Source: Pseudomonadota bacterium (GTDB lineage: Bacteria; Pseudomonadota; Gammaproteobacteria; Burkholderiales; Thiobacillaceae). From it: DNA of 64,000 nt. Positions 18,052 through 26,766 of the stretch are shown piece after piece (the first letter of the stretch is position 1; each line of letters starts with the position of its first letter). Where the stretch lies: positions 186,001 to 250,000 of the forward strand of contig JAKBJA010000133.1 in NCBI GenBank assembly GCA_021836225.1, read 5' to 3'. A model generated the notes under the pieces. That model had not been told where the DNA came from. It did no database searches and saw nothing but the letters and a program-made list of their open reading frames with translations. A program made the position numbers and the translations under genes.

Positions 18052-18071
18052 TGAAGGGTGAGTGGTGAGTG
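18051..18071 (+). repeat. Short GTGARKG heptamer array
   Basis: Three head-to-tail 7-bp units: GTGAAGG, GTGAGTG, GTGAGTG. They are the same type as the units in the hrcA/nadK region (22548-22603) and lie exactly at the thyA stop codon. Confidence 0.6.
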
Positions 18072-18087
18072 GGCGCGAAACTAAGTA

Positions 18088-18110
18088 CCGTTCGCCCTGA
18101 GCCTGTCGAA
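18088..18110 (+). repeat. Dispersed 23-bp repeat, copy 3
   Basis: CCGTTCGCCCTGAGCCTGTC followed by GAA, opposite in orientation to the copies at 9479 and 10472. It occupies the thyA-folA spacer, 33 bp before the folA start. Confidence 0.8.
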
Positions 18111-18143
18111 GGGCAAGTGCCCAGACACAACAATCGAGAAGTC

Positions 18144-18644
18144 ATGAGTCCGAACAAACCCAGAATCAGCGTCATCGCCGCGCTCGGCAGAAACCGCGTC
18201 ATCGGCATCAAAAATCGCCTGCCGTGGCGGCTGCCGGAAGACCTCGCCCACTTCAAGGCTTTGACGCTCGGCCACCCCGTCCTGATGGGCCGCAAGACCT
18301 TCGAATCGCTCGGCCGCCCGCTGCCCGGGCGCACCAACATCGTCATCACCCGTAATCCCGACTACTGCAAGGACGGCTGCCTCGTCGCCGATTCCATTCC
18401 CGCAGCCATTGCCCTGTGCCAGGATGCCGACGAAGTCTTCTTCATCGGCGGCGCCGATCTCTACGCTCAAGCCATCCCGCTCGCCAACCGTTTATATCTG
18501 ACCGAAGTCGGCATCGAAGCCGTGGGCGACGCCTGGTTTCCAGACTACGACCGCAGCGCGTTCAGGGAAGTGTCGCGCGAGTCGCACACCGGCGAGAAAG
18601 GCGATGCGCTGGAGTTTGATTTTGTGGTGTACGAGCGGGGATAA
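18144..18644 (+). CDS. folA: Dihydrofolate reductase
   Basis: 166 residues from the ATG at 18144 (MSPNKPRISVIAALGRNRVI). It reduces dihydrofolate to tetrahydrofolate with NADPH. Blocks: GIKNRLPWRLPEDLAHFKAL (active-site Asp position occupied by Glu/Asp in LPEDL), PVLMGRKTFESLGRPLPGRT, and EVFFIGGADLYAQAI. An upstream in-frame start at 18069 would read through the repeat (VRPEPVEGQ) and was rejected. It lies directly after thyA in the usual pairing. Confidence 0.96.
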   Translation: MSPNKPRISVIAALGRNRVIGIKNRLPWRLPEDLAHFKALTLGHPVLMGRKTFESLGRPLPGRTNIVITRNPDYCKDGCLVADSIPAAIALCQDADEVFFIGGADLYAQAIPLANRLYLTEVGIEAVGDAWFPDYDRSAFREVSRESHTGEKGDALEFDFVVYERG

Positions 18645-18723
18645 GCGAAAATGGTGTGGCCATCCCGCTCGTCTCGTCCCGCTTCACGCGGTGTCCGTTG
18701 CGTCAATGAAAAGGGAGAACGCC

Positions 18724-18966
18724 ATGTCCGATCTGAGTCCGCTTGAAGAACATTTTCCTCGCCTGGTACCGGAGATCGTGGCGTTCTGGGGGTCGCCCAC
18801 CTGTTTCGATCAACTGCAAGGTTTGCTGGTGGACAGCCGGGGCGGCCGCCAGGGATTTCCAGCCGACGTCTATTCCGACCTGTCTTTTCTGCTGACGCTC
18901 GTCCCACGGCCCAAAGGCCCTTACGACATCTGGAATGACGCACTGGATGCGGATAAGATCGCGTGA
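18724..18966 (+). CDS. Hypothetical protein, 80 residues
   Basis: Starts MSDLSPLEEHFPRLVPEIVA at an ATG preceded by AAAAGGGAGAACGCC, a fair Shine-Dalgarno. The sequence is soluble, slightly acidic and has one block rich in aromatic residues (PYDIWNDALDADKIA at the end). No signal peptide or membrane helix. I do not recognise a family. It stands alone between folA and a cupin gene. Confidence 0.6.
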   Translation: MSDLSPLEEHFPRLVPEIVAFWGSPTCFDQLQGLLVDSRGGRQGFPADVYSDLSFLLTLVPRPKGPYDIWNDALDADKIA

Positions 18967-19052
18967 ATTCTGGACAAGGAGGATGGCCGTTGCGAAGTGT
19001 TCTGAATGCGGCCCAGATGAATGCCGGGCGATCTTCCTGATCAGGTGTCGAA

Positions 19053-19358
19053 TTGACGCGCTCATCTGAAACCTTATTGGAAACGGGCCAGGTACGCGTG
19101 CGCAGAATGACCCTTGCGCCTCTGGAGGTCGCACCTTTGCATTTTCACACCCAGGTGGATGAGCATGTTGTGTGTTTGGATGGCCAGATGTCTGTTGCCA
19201 TAAATGGCACTGAAACCGAGACGGTTCTATCCGAAGGACAAAGTCTTGTCATCCGGGCAGGTACGCCGCACCAGATTTGGAATGGGCGTAATGCGCCAAC
19301 TCAATACCTACTTACCCAGAGCGGGGGCAAGTACGATTTTTGCCTGACGGAAACCTGA
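19053..19358 (+). CDS. Small cupin-domain protein
   Basis: 101 residues from a TTG preceded by AGGTG at 5-bp spacing; an in-frame stop lies just upstream, and an ATG at 19107 is the alternative. The cupin motif 1 is PLHFHTQVDEHVVCLDGQMS (metal-ligand His-x-His and later Glu), and motif 2 is VIRAGTPHQIWN. It is predicted to be a metal-binding beta-barrel. Single-domain cupins of this size have many roles, so no reaction can be assigned. Confidence 0.8.
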   Translation: MTRSSETLLETGQVRVRRMTLAPLEVAPLHFHTQVDEHVVCLDGQMSVAINGTETETVLSEGQSLVIRAGTPHQIWNGRNAPTQYLLTQSGGKYDFCLTET

Positions 19359-19452
19359 GCAGCGCAGATCCTGGTTTACGTGAGTCTATTTGAACAGTTA
19401 AAGGAAAAATGAAGGTGAAAGACTGCAACAAAACGATGTCCGGAGGCGTGGC

Positions 19453-19791
19453 ATGAGCGGCTTGCCCAAGTGCCCCCAGTGCGGCTCGGAATACGCCTAC
19501 GAAGACGGCGCCATGTATGTCTGCCCGGAATGCGCGCACGAGTGGCCCAAGGATGCACCGGCGGCCTCGGATGAAGCGCGCGTCGTGCGCGATTCCAACG
19601 GCAATGTGCTGGCCGACGGCGACACGGTGACGGTGATCAAGGACCTGAAGGTCAAGGGCTCGTCGCTGGTCGTCAAGGTGGGCACCAAGGTCAAGAACAT
19701 CCGCCTCGTCGAAGGCGATCACGATATCGACTGCAAGATCGATGGCATCGGCGCGATGCAGCTGAAATCGGAGTTCGTGAAGAAGGTGTAG
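19453..19791 (+). CDS. yjdM: Zinc-ribbon protein of the PhnA/YjdM family
   Basis: 112 residues. The N-terminal zinc ribbon has [16 protein letters not shown] and [10 protein letters not shown]; the C-terminal domain begins [20 protein letters not shown] and contains the [20 protein letters not shown] block. This family was once linked to phosphonate use (PhnA) but that role is doubtful; E. coli YjdM is the reference. The start has CCGGAGG 6 bp upstream. A 15-codon upstream frame overlaps the start (ATGA). Confidence 0.9.
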   Translation: MSGLPKCPQCGSEYAYEDGAMYVCPECAHEWPKDAPAASDEARVVRDSNGNVLADGDTVTVIKDLKVKGSSLVVKVGTKVKNIRLVEGDHDIDCKIDGIGAMQLKSEFVKKV

Positions 19792-19822
19792 GACGGCCTG
19801 GATTGCGCTCGGCGTGATCGGG

Positions 19823-19848
19823 AAAAACGGGGCCGTGGCCCCGTTTTT
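19823..19848. terminator. Bidirectional rho-independent terminator
   Basis: AAAAACGGGGCC / GGCCCCGTTTTT stem with a 2-base loop and A/T runs on both sides, so it can serve the yjdM gene (+) and the convergent gene at 19914 (-). Confidence 0.85.
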
Positions 19849-19913
19849 CCATGGGGTGCCACGCGGCACCTCGGCCCGAATGGCTTTCGACCCGCTTCAG
19901 CGTGGAGGAATGC

Positions 19914-20225
19914 CTAGTGCTCCATGCGCTCGACCAGTTTTTCCAGTTGCTTGGCCAGGTTGTCCCAGACGATCATGGGGCCCTTGCTTTCAAATTCCGC
20001 TTCGGACCACGTCTCGGGCGGATGCTGCCTGTATTCCTCGACCTGGCTGGAGAGTCTGTCGCGCGCCGCCTTCGCCTGCGCCAGCTGTTCCGCCGTGTCG
20101 CCGCCGCCCGTTTTGGCAATGCCATGCTGGGCGCGTCCGAGCAGGGTGTCCACATGCTTCAGACGCATTTCATGTTCGAGGATATGTTGCTGGATCAGAT
20201 GATTCATTTTGGGCGTTTCAGTCAT
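19914..20225 (-). CDS. Hypothetical helical protein, 103 residues
   Basis: Start ATG at 20225 with a strong AGGAGAAGCGGAA just upstream; a longer frame upstream was not used. The sequence is rich in Glu, Gln, Lys and Leu and likely all-helical, with coiled-coil-like stretches (HILEHEMRLKHVDTLLGRAQ; AEQLAQAKAARDRLSSQVEE). No Cys, no signal peptide. It is flanked on both sides by almost identical GGGGCC-type terminators. Not recognised. Confidence 0.7.
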   Translation of the reverse strand: MTETPKMNHLIQQHILEHEMRLKHVDTLLGRAQHGIAKTGGGDTAEQLAQAKAARDRLSSQVEEYRQHPPETWSEAEFESKGPMIVWDNLAKQLEKLVERMEH

Positions 20226-20365
20226 TTCCGCTTCTCCTGCAATGAAAAAATGCTGTGGCCTGGATGACTTAAAGGTAGTCATCAATCCGTTCGACGACAA
20301 CCGTCGTCTTTGATTCCGTAGCGCGGACACATCCGGCCAGGCGCTGATGGAGGCAGGTCGCAATA

Positions 20366-20388
20366 AAAAACGGGGCCACGGCCCCGTT
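20366..20388 (-). terminator. Terminator of the hrcA-hemH operon
   Basis: Minus strand ACGGGGCC-GT-GGCCCCGT stem followed by TTTTTT. It lies 30 bp beyond the hemH stop. Confidence 0.8.
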
Positions 20389-20417
20389 CGTGTTCATGCG
20401 CGTCGAACCGTTCGAGT

Positions 20418-21521
20418 CTAGCTGCGTGCGCCCGTCGCCAGCGCGCGGTTCTTGCTAGCCTGCCGGGCCTGTTCGTCGGCGTCGCGGTCGAAGCTGTCGC
20501 TCACCCAGCCGCCGAGGTTTTCCAGCGCGATGCGGCCGAGGGCAGCGATCCATTGCGGATGTTCGTTGAGCGCGGGGATGTAGTGAAATGCCTTGCCGCC
20601 TGCGGCGAGGAACGTGGCGCGGCCCTCCATCGCCAGTTCTTCCAGCGTTTCCAGGCAGTCGGCGGTGAAGCCCGGTGCGACGATGTCGACGCGGCCGGTG
20701 CCGGCGTGGCCGAGTTCGTCCAGCGTCTTGTCGGTATAGGGCTTGATCCATTCGGCGCGGCCGAAGCGCGACTGGAAGGTGAGGCGATACTGCTTCGGTT
20801 CGAGTCCGAGCGCCTCGGCGAGCAGGCGCCCGGTCTTCTGGCATTCGCAGTGGTAAGGGTCGCCCTTGCCCAGCGTGTAGCGCGGCACGCCGTGGAAGCT
20901 CATCAGCAGCACGTCGGGGCGGCCGTGCACCTGCCAGTAGTCGCGGATGTTGGCGGCCAGCGCGTGGATGTAGGCGGGGTGGTCGTGGTAGTGCTTGAGC
21001 GTGCGCAGCGCTGGCTGGGTGCGGGTCTGCTGCAGCCAGTCGAACGCGGCGTCGAAGGCGGTGGCGGTGCTGGACGCGGCGTACTGCGGGTAGGCGGGCA
21101 GGATGAGGATGCGGTCGCAGCCGGCGGCCTTCATCTTGGCCAGCGTGTCGGGAATCGAGGGATTGCCGTAGCGCATCGCGTAGTCGACCATGAAGGGGCT
21201 GGCGATCCGTTCGCCCAGCCAGCCCTTCAGCAGCTTGGCCTGCTTCTCGGTGTGCACCTTCAGCGGCGAGCCGTCGGGGGTCCAGATCGCGGCATATTTG
21301 GCGGCCGATTTTTTCGGCCGGGTGTTGAGGATGAGGCCGTTGAGGATCAGCCACCACACGGCGCGCGGGATTTCCACCACGCGCGGGTCGGACAGGAATT
21401 CCTTGAGATAGGTGCGCAGCGCCTGCGACGTCGGTGCTTCGGGGGTGCCGAGGTTGACCAGCAGGATGCCGGTGCGGGCTTGCTGGCCGTGGGTATAGTC
21501 CGGCTCTTTCAGATAGCTCAT
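20418..21521 (-). CDS. hemH: Ferrochelatase
   Basis: 367 residues from the ATG at 21521. It inserts Fe2+ into protoporphyrin IX, the last step of haem synthesis. Blocks: [57 protein letters not shown], and [20 protein letters not shown] with the metal-site His. The [13 protein letters not shown] block near the end holds the conserved Glu. The start overlaps the hrcA stop (ATGA). Coupling of a haem gene to the heat-shock repressor gene is a common betaproteobacterial arrangement. Confidence 0.97.
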   Translation of the reverse strand: MSYLKEPDYTHGQQARTGILLVNLGTPEAPTSQALRTYLKEFLSDPRVVEIPRAVWWLILNGLILNTRPKKSAAKYAAIWTPDGSPLKVHTEKQAKLLKGWLGERIASPFMVDYAMRYGNPSIPDTLAKMKAAGCDRILILPAYPQYAASSTATAFDAAFDWLQQTRTQPALRTLKHYHDHPAYIHALAANIRDYWQVHGRPDVLLMSFHGVPRYTLGKGDPYHCECQKTGRLLAEALGLEPKQYRLTFQSRFGRAEWIKPYTDKTLDELGHAGTGRVDIVAPGFTADCLETLEELAMEGRATFLAAGGKAFHYIPALNEHPQWIAALGRIALENLGGWVSDSFDRDADEQARQASKNRALATGARS

Positions 21522-22531
21522 CAGTGGTGCGACAGGGCGCTCGATAGCAGCTTGGCGGTGACGTCGACGATGGGCACCACGCGCTCGTAGGCCATGCGGG
21601 TGGGGCCGACGACGCCGAGGGTGCCCACCACCTGGCCGTCGACCGAGTAGGGTGCGGTGACCAGGCTGCATTCGTCGAGCGGCAGCAGTTCGGATTCGCC
21701 GCCGATGAAGATCTGCACGCCGGCGGCGTTGCGCGACTGGTCGAGCAGTTGCAGCAGGCCGGTTTTCTGCTCGAAGGCATCGAACAGGCGGCGCAGGTTG
21801 CCCATGTTGCTGGAGAGGTCCTGCACGTCGAGCAGCTTGCGGCTGCCGGACACCACCACGTTTTCCTGGCTGGCGGCCTGGCTGCCGGCATCCACCGCGG
21901 CGGACATCAGGCGGGTGATGTCGTCGCGCATGCGGCCCAGTTCATCGCGCAGCTTGCTGCGCACCTGGTCGAAGCTGTGGCCGGCGAAGTTCTGGTTGAA
22001 GTAATTGGCGGCTTCGGTCAGCGCGGAGGCGCTGTACGGCTTGTCGGTGAGGATGACGCGGTTCTCGACCTCGCCTTCCATGGTGACGATGATGAGCAGA
22101 ATGCGCTTGTCCGACAGGCTGATGAATTCGACCTGGCGGAACGCCGGGCTGCGGCGCGGCGTCATCACCAGGCCGGCGAACTGGCTGAGGTCGGACAACA
22201 ACGTGGACGCTGCCGTCATCAGCCGCTGCGGGTCGGACGGCGTGAGACTGTGTTCGAGCTGGCTGACCTCGACCTGCGCCAGCGGCCGCACGGTCAGCAG
22301 GGTGTCGACGAAGAAGCGGTAGCCGCGCGGCGTCGGCACCCGACCGGCCGAGGTGTGCGGGCTGGCGACGAAGCCCATCTCCTCGAGATCGGCCATGATG
22401 TTGCGGATGCTGGCGGGCGACAGGTCCAGCCCGGCATGCTTCGACAGGGTGCGCGAGCCGACGGGTTCCCCCTCGCTGATGTAGCGTTCCACCAGGGTTT
22501 TCAGCAGGATGCGGGCGCGGTCGTTGAGCAT
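21521..22531 (-). CDS. hrcA: Heat-inducible transcription repressor HrcA
   Basis: 336 residues. HrcA represses groESL/dnaK-type operons by binding CIRCE elements. It starts [20 protein letters not shown] with the N-terminal winged helix ([20 protein letters not shown]), then MADLEEMGF and the GAF-like dimer domain. No CIRCE sequence (TTAGCACTC-N9-GAGTGCTAA) is seen nearby, so autoregulation through CIRCE is unlikely here. A perfect TATAAT ends only 6 bp before the start codon, suggesting a leaderless transcript. The upstream in-frame extension runs through heptamer repeats and was rejected. Confidence 0.95.
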   Translation of the reverse strand: MLNDRARILLKTLVERYISEGEPVGSRTLSKHAGLDLSPASIRNIMADLEEMGFVASPHTSAGRVPTPRGYRFFVDTLLTVRPLAQVEVSQLEHSLTPSDPQRLMTAASTLLSDLSQFAGLVMTPRRSPAFRQVEFISLSDKRILLIIVTMEGEVENRVILTDKPYSASALTEAANYFNQNFAGHSFDQVRSKLRDELGRMRDDITRLMSAAVDAGSQAASQENVVVSGSRKLLDVQDLSSNMGNLRRLFDAFEQKTGLLQLLDQSRNAAGVQIFIGGESELLPLDECSLVTAPYSVDGQVVGTLGVVGPTRMAYERVVPIVDVTAKLLSSALSHH

Positions 22532-22537
22532 GATCTG

Positions 22538-22543
22538 ATTATA
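22538..22543 (-). promoter_or_regulatory. -10 box of hrcA
   Basis: Perfect TATAAT on the minus strand, ending 6 bp before the hrcA ATG. A -35-like CTTACC lies 17 bp upstream within the repeats. Confidence 0.5.
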
Positions 22544-22661
22544 TAGGGTGAGCGGTGAGCGGTAAGCAGTGAGCAGTGAGCAGTGAGCAGTGAGCGGGAA
22601 GCGGGAACACGTCTTTGCCCCTCCGCTCACTGCTCACTGCTTACCGTTCACCATCCCCCTA

Positions 22662-22667
22662 TATAAT
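22662..22667 (+). promoter_or_regulatory. -10 box of nadK
   Basis: Perfect TATAAT ending 8 bp before the nadK ATG; the expected start site would leave a leader of about 0-2 nt. Confidence 0.5.
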
Positions 22668-22675
22668 CGCCCCTC

Positions 22676-23548
22676 ATGCAAACCCCTTTCCACACTGTCG
22701 GCCTGGTCGGCAAATACGACAACCAGGGCATGGAAGCCTCGGTGCGCGCCTTGGGCGAGTTCCTGCGCGGGCGCGGACATGACGTCCTGCTGGCCTGCCA
22801 GAGCGCGGATCACCTGGGGATCAAGGATTTTCCGACGCGCAACCTGCACGATCTGGCGACCGAAAGCGATGTCGTGGTGGTGCTGGGCGGCGACGGCACC
22901 ATGCTGTCGATCGCGCGCGAACTGGCGCCGAACGGCGCGCCGCTCATCGGCGTCAACCAGGGACGGCTGGGCTTCCTCACCGACATCACGGTCGACGACA
23001 TGTTCGATGCCATCGCCGAGATTCTCAGCGGCCAGTACGTGGCCGAAGAGCGCATCCTGCTGAACGGGCAGATCCGCCGCGACGGCGAGCCCGTGTTCGA
23101 GTCCACCGCATTCAACGACGTGGTGGTGGGCAAGGGAGGCTCGGGCCGCCTGATCGACCTGGAAATCGCCATCAACAGCGAGTTCGTCTACAGCCAGCGC
23201 GCCGACGGCCTGGTCGTCACCAGCCCGACCGGTACCACCGCCTACGCGCTGTCGGCGGGCGGCCCCATCGTGCATCCGACGCTGGAAGCGGTGGCGCTGG
23301 TGCCGATCTGCCCGCACACGCTGTCGGCGCGGCCCATCGTGGTCAGCAGCCATTCGCGCATCGAACTGACGTTGACCTATGCCGACGACGCGCGCGTCCA
23401 CTTCGACGGCCAGCATCATTTCGACCTCAGGAGCGGCGACCACGTGTGGATCACCCGCGCCAGCCGCCCGGTCACCCTGCTGCACCCGCATTCCTACAGT
23501 TACTACGATACCCTGCGGCAAAAGCTGCACTGGGGAAAAAAACTGTAA
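22676..23548 (+). CDS. nadK: NAD kinase
   Basis: 290 residues. It phosphorylates NAD+ to NADP+. Blocks: VVVLGGDGTMLSIAREL (catalytic GGDGT), GVNQGRLGFLTDI, AFNDVVVGKG, and TSPTGTTAYALSAGGPIVHP. It diverges from hrcA and ends 16 bp before recN, an order seen in many proteobacteria. No Shine-Dalgarno is visible between the -10 box and ATG. Confidence 0.97.
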   Translation: MQTPFHTVGLVGKYDNQGMEASVRALGEFLRGRGHDVLLACQSADHLGIKDFPTRNLHDLATESDVVVVLGGDGTMLSIARELAPNGAPLIGVNQGRLGFLTDITVDDMFDAIAEILSGQYVAEERILLNGQIRRDGEPVFESTAFNDVVVGKGGSGRLIDLEIAINSEFVYSQRADGLVVTSPTGTTAYALSAGGPIVHPTLEAVALVPICPHTLSARPIVVSSHSRIELTLTYADDARVHFDGQHHFDLRSGDHVWITRASRPVTLLHPHSYSYYDTLRQKLHWGKKL

Positions 23549-23564
23549 CGCACAGCACGCCCTC

Positions 23565-25220
23565 ATGCTGTCGCATCTGTCCATCCGCAACTACCTGCTG
23601 GTCGAATCGGTCGATCTCGACTTCGCGCCGGGACTGACCGTGCTCACCGGCGAGACCGGCGCCGGCAAATCCATCCTGGTCGATGCGCTGGCGCTGGCGC
23701 TGGGCGACCGCGCCGAAGGCGGCGTGGTGCGCAGCGGCGCGCCGCGTGCGGAAATCACCGCCGAATTCGTGATCGGCGGGCTGCCTGCGCTGACGGCTTG
23801 GCTCGACGAGGCCGGCTTCGCCTCGGACGACGGCACGTTGATCCTGCGCCGCGTGATCGACGCCGGCGGCCGCTCGCGCGCCTTCATCAACGGCAGCGCG
23901 GCGCCGCTGACGCAACTGAAGGACGCGGCCGACTTCCTGCTCGACATCCACGGCCAGCATGCCCATCACGCCCTGCTGCGCCCGCAGACCCAGCGCGAGG
24001 TGCTCGACGCCTATGCCGGCGCGCAGGCTTTGGCGGCCGCCGTGAGCGCGGCCTGGCACGCCTGGCAGGCCGCGCGGCAACGGCGCCTGGACGCCGAAAC
24101 CCACAGCCAGGCACGGCAGATCGAGCGCGAGGGCCTGGGCCTCGCGGTGGAGGAATTGCGTGCGCTCGGCGACGACCTCGCACGCTGGGACGAGATCCAG
24201 ACCGAGCATGCGCGGCTGGCGCACGTCACCACGCTGATCGAGGGCGGGCAGGCGCTGATCCAGGGGCTGGACGAGGGCGAGGACGCGCTGTCGGGCCGCC
24301 TGGGCGAAATGTGTGCGCGGCTGGATGCCATGCAGGCCGTGGACGGCAGTCTGGGCGAAGTCGCCGCGCTGCTGAATTCAGCCAGCGCCAATCTGGCCGA
24401 GGCTGTGCATGCGCTGCGCCGTTATGCCGACCACCTGAATCTCGATCCCGAGCGCCTCGCCGACCTCGATCGCGTGCTCGGCGACATGCACCGGCTGGCG
24501 CGCAAGCATCGCGTGCAGCCGGACGCACTGGCCGGTCTGCTCGACGGCTATCAGGCACGGCTGGCTGAACTGGCCGCCAGCGACGACCTCGACGCGCTGC
24601 AGGCCGCCGAGGACGCTGCTTTCGCGCAGTACCAGACCGACGCGAAACAGCTCGGCACGCAGCGCCGCAAGGCGGCCGCCGCGCTGGCGAAGCAGGTGAC
24701 GGCGGCGATGCACGAACTCGCGCTCGCCGGCGGGCATCTCGACATCGTCCTGCAGCCCGTCGGCGAGCCGCGCGCGCACGGGCTGGAAGACGTGGGCTTT
24801 CTCGCCGCCAGCCATCCCGGCCTGCCGCCGGGGCCGCTGGGCAAGGTGGCGTCGGGCGGCGAGCTTTCGCGCATCAGCCTGGCGATCCAGACCGCGCTGT
24901 CGGGCGTGGCCGGCGTGCCGACGCTGATCTTCGACGAGGTCGACGTCGGCATCGGCGGCAGCGTGGCCGAAGCCGTGGGCCGCCGACTGGCGAAGCTGGG
25001 CGAGACGCGGCAGGTGCTGGTCATTACCCACCTGCCGCAGGTGGCGGCGCGCGGCGTGCAGCACCTGCGCGTGACCAGGCAGGCGAACGGCAGCTTCGTC
25101 TCGTCCAACATCGAAACGCTCGATGCGGCCGCGCGGGTGGAGGAAATCGCGCGCATGCTCGGCGGCCTCAAGATCACCGCCACCACGCGGCAGCACGCCG
25201 CGGAGATGCTCGCCGGGTGA
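23565..25220 (+). CDS. recN: DNA repair protein RecN
   Basis: 551 residues. This SMC-like ATPase acts in double-strand break repair. It starts MLSHLSIRNYLLVESVDLDF with Walker A LTGETGAGKSILVDALALAL, a long central helical coiled-coil region (~150-370), then the ABC signature KVASGGELSRISLAIQ and Walker B LIFDEVDVGIGG. The D-loop/switch ITHLPQVAA is intact. The stop overlaps the next gene's GTG start. Confidence 0.96.
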   Translation: MLSHLSIRNYLLVESVDLDFAPGLTVLTGETGAGKSILVDALALALGDRAEGGVVRSGAPRAEITAEFVIGGLPALTAWLDEAGFASDDGTLILRRVIDAGGRSRAFINGSAAPLTQLKDAADFLLDIHGQHAHHALLRPQTQREVLDAYAGAQALAAAVSAAWHAWQAARQRRLDAETHSQARQIEREGLGLAVEELRALGDDLARWDEIQTEHARLAHVTTLIEGGQALIQGLDEGEDALSGRLGEMCARLDAMQAVDGSLGEVAALLNSASANLAEAVHALRRYADHLNLDPERLADLDRVLGDMHRLARKHRVQPDALAGLLDGYQARLAELAASDDLDALQAAEDAAFAQYQTDAKQLGTQRRKAAAALAKQVTAAMHELALAGGHLDIVLQPVGEPRAHGLEDVGFLAASHPGLPPGPLGKVASGGELSRISLAIQTALSGVAGVPTLIFDEVDVGIGGSVAEAVGRRLAKLGETRQVLVITHLPQVAARGVQHLRVTRQANGSFVSSNIETLDAAARVEEIARMLGGLKITATTRQHAAEMLAG

Positions 25221-25723
25221 GGCGCGGGTTCGCGCAGCTGGGCCTGCTGTTTCTTGCCTGGGCGGTCGCCGGGCCCGTGGCCGCGGAGACCCTGCACGGC
25301 GTCGTCATCGTGGTCATCGACGGCGATACCGTCCTCTTCAAGCCTGACCACACTCACCCTTCCGGGCGTGCCTTCCTGAAAATCCGTCTGGCCGATATCG
25401 ACGCGCCGGAACACGACCAGCCCTATGGCGAGGCGGCCACCCGCGCGCTGGCGGCGCAGGTGCTGAAGCAGCGGGTGGAAGTCGACACGGTCGCGACCGA
25501 CGTCTATGACCGCACCATCGCACGCATCCGCATGGACGGGGACGAGGTCGTCGCGGACCTGGTGCGGCGCGGCCTGGCATGGAGCGTCACACGTTCGCGT
25601 AACGCGTCCGCCTTGAAGGCGGCGCAGCGCCAGGCGCGCCTGGCCCGGCGCGGGCTGTGGCAGGACGCCGCGCCGGTGCCGCCGTGGGTATGGCGACGTA
25701 CGCATCCAGTGGCGGGGCATTAG
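25217..25723 (+). CDS. Secreted thermonuclease-like (SNase) protein
   Basis: 168 residues from a GTG overlapping the recN stop (GTGA). The N-terminus FAQLGLLFLAWAVAGPVAAE is a signal peptide with an AxA-type site. The staphylococcal nuclease fold is shown by VIDGDTVLFK, KIRLADIDAPEHDQPYGEAA (catalytic Arg and Asp) and YDRTIARIRMDGDEVVADLV with Glu/Arg positions. It probably degrades extracellular or periplasmic nucleic acid. Its coupling to recN is probably incidental. Confidence 0.88.
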   Translation: MRRGFAQLGLLFLAWAVAGPVAAETLHGVVIVVIDGDTVLFKPDHTHPSGRAFLKIRLADIDAPEHDQPYGEAATRALAAQVLKQRVEVDTVATDVYDRTIARIRMDGDEVVADLVRRGLAWSVTRSRNASALKAAQRQARLARRGLWQDAAPVPPWVWRRTHPVAGH

Positions 25724-25869
25724 CCGGCGGATTCGCGCGGCAAGGCGTTAATGGCGGCCGATCCCATCGATCGTGCAGTCTAGAAGCATATTAGCGAATA
25801 ATATTATAAGTCTTTGTCATAAAAGGATTTTTTAGGGGCCGGACCGTCATCGCTCCGCCTCTCAGGTTT

Positions 25870-25875
25870 TATAAT
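25870..25875 (+). promoter_or_regulatory. Candidate -10 box for the cytochrome pair
   Basis: TATAAT 60 bp before the first cytochrome start, in the 212-bp spacer after the nuclease gene; the -35 region is poor (GTCATC). The rest of the spacer is A+T-rich and shows nothing else. Confidence 0.45.
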
Positions 25876-25935
25876 CGAGCGCAAGCCCTGCGTCAGACGG
25901 GGACCACAACGACAACTCAACCAGAGAGAGCGAGG

Positions 25936-26274
25936 ATGATGAAACTCACCACGATGACGCTGTGCGCGTCCGTGCTGCTGGTGTTGGCCGTGCCGGTTCA
26001 GGCAGCGGGCGACCCCAAGGCCGGGCAACTCAAAAACTCGATGTGTGCCGGTTGTCACGGTATTGCCGGCTGGCGTACCGCTTATCCCTATGTATACAGC
26101 GTCCCCCTGCTCGGCGGGCAGCACGCGGAATACATCGTGGCGGCGCTCAAGGCCTACAAGGACGGTGAACGCAACCATCCCGGCATGAAGAGCATCGCGA
26201 GCAGCCTGTCCGAGCAGGACATGGAAGATCTCGCGGCCTATTACGAGTCGTCGTACAGCGGCCCGGCCAAGTGA
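25936..26274 (+). CDS. Periplasmic monohaem cytochrome c (c553/c4-like)
   Basis: 112 residues. Signal peptide MMKLTTMTLCASVLLVLAVPVQAAG, then one haem site MCAGCHG and a distal Met in HPGMKSIA as likely sixth ligand. The C-terminal helix EQDMEDLAAYYES is typical of class I cytochromes. It is an electron carrier, possibly to cbb3 oxidase (ccoI/ccoS are in the window). The next gene is a paralogue 11 bp downstream. Confidence 0.9.
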   Translation: MMKLTTMTLCASVLLVLAVPVQAAGDPKAGQLKNSMCAGCHGIAGWRTAYPYVYSVPLLGGQHAEYIVAALKAYKDGERNHPGMKSIASSLSEQDMEDLAAYYESSYSGPAK

Positions 26275-26285
26275 GGAGAGACACT

Positions 26286-26609
26286 ATGAAAACAACGCTG
26301 CTCATCCTCGCGACCGTTGCACTGGCTGTTTCGCTCCCGGTTCACGCCGCGGGCAACTACGAGGCCGGCAAGGCCAAGTCAACCACCTGCGCGGCCTGCC
26401 ACGGCTTCGACGGCAACAGCACGGTGACGAGCTTCCCCAGGCTGGCCGGCCAGCATCGCGATTATCTGCTCCAGGCGCTGCACGAATACAAGACCGGCAA
26501 GCGCACCAACCCGATCATGGGGGCGCAGGTGCAGGCCTTGTCCGAGACCGACATGGAGGATCTGACGACGTACTTTTCCGAGCAGAAGGGTCTGACCCTG
26601 AAGTATTGA
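26286..26609 (+). CDS. Periplasmic monohaem cytochrome c, second copy
   Basis: 107 residues from ATG 26286, preceded by GAGGAGAGACACT; an ATG-like start 15 bp earlier was rejected. Signal peptide MKTTLLILATVALAVSLPVHA, haem site TCAACHGFDGN, distal Met in NPIMGAQVQ, and LSETDMEDLTTYFSEQ. It is a tandem paralogue of the previous gene and the two may form a dihaem-like pair as in cytochrome c4. A strong terminator follows. Confidence 0.9.
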   Translation: MKTTLLILATVALAVSLPVHAAGNYEAGKAKSTTCAACHGFDGNSTVTSFPRLAGQHRDYLLQALHEYKTGKRTNPIMGAQVQALSETDMEDLTTYFSEQKGLTLKY

Positions 26610-26626
26610 TTGGAGTACGAAAAGGA

Positions 26627-26659
26627 AACGGGCGCGCCACGAGGACGCGCCCGTTTTTT
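26627..26659 (+). terminator. Rho-independent terminator of the cytochrome pair
   Basis: Stem ACGGGCGCG / CGCGCCCGT with 9-base loop and T6. Confidence 0.88.
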
Positions 26660-26766
26660 ATGGGGTGTCAGGAGGGGGCGATTATCAGTGCGGTAGATCC
26701 TCTTCTATCTGAAGGCGATACCACTGCTCGGTGAGCGCTCCTGGTACCGATTGTTGGCCACCCGTT

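Larger units (their letters stand above)
22538..22667. repeat. Imperfect palindrome of 7-bp repeats with divergent promoters (hrcA/nadK)
   Basis: The left arm is ATTATATAGG followed by seven GTRAGCR units (22548-22596) and one degenerate unit. The right arm is the reverse complement of four such units (22622-22650), then CTATATAAT (22659-22667). The arms share CGGTAAGCAGTGAGCAGTGA without mismatch. The left edge is TATAAT for hrcA on the minus strand, and the right edge is TATAAT for nadK on the plus strand; with -35-like CTTACC at the same spacing on each side. Confidence 0.85.

Noticed and set aside
18983..19069. 28-codon Cys-rich frame (MAVAKCSECGPDECRAIFL...) after AAGGAGG
   Set aside because: The Shine-Dalgarno touches the ATG (no spacing), the frame overlaps the cupin start, and nothing else supports it.
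22548..22603. CRISPR array
   Set aside because: Units are 7 bp head-to-tail with no spacers; no cas genes in the window.
22538..22667. CIRCE operator in front of hrcA
   Set aside because: The repeats contain GTGAGC units but not the TTAGCACTC-N9-GAGTGCTAA pattern.
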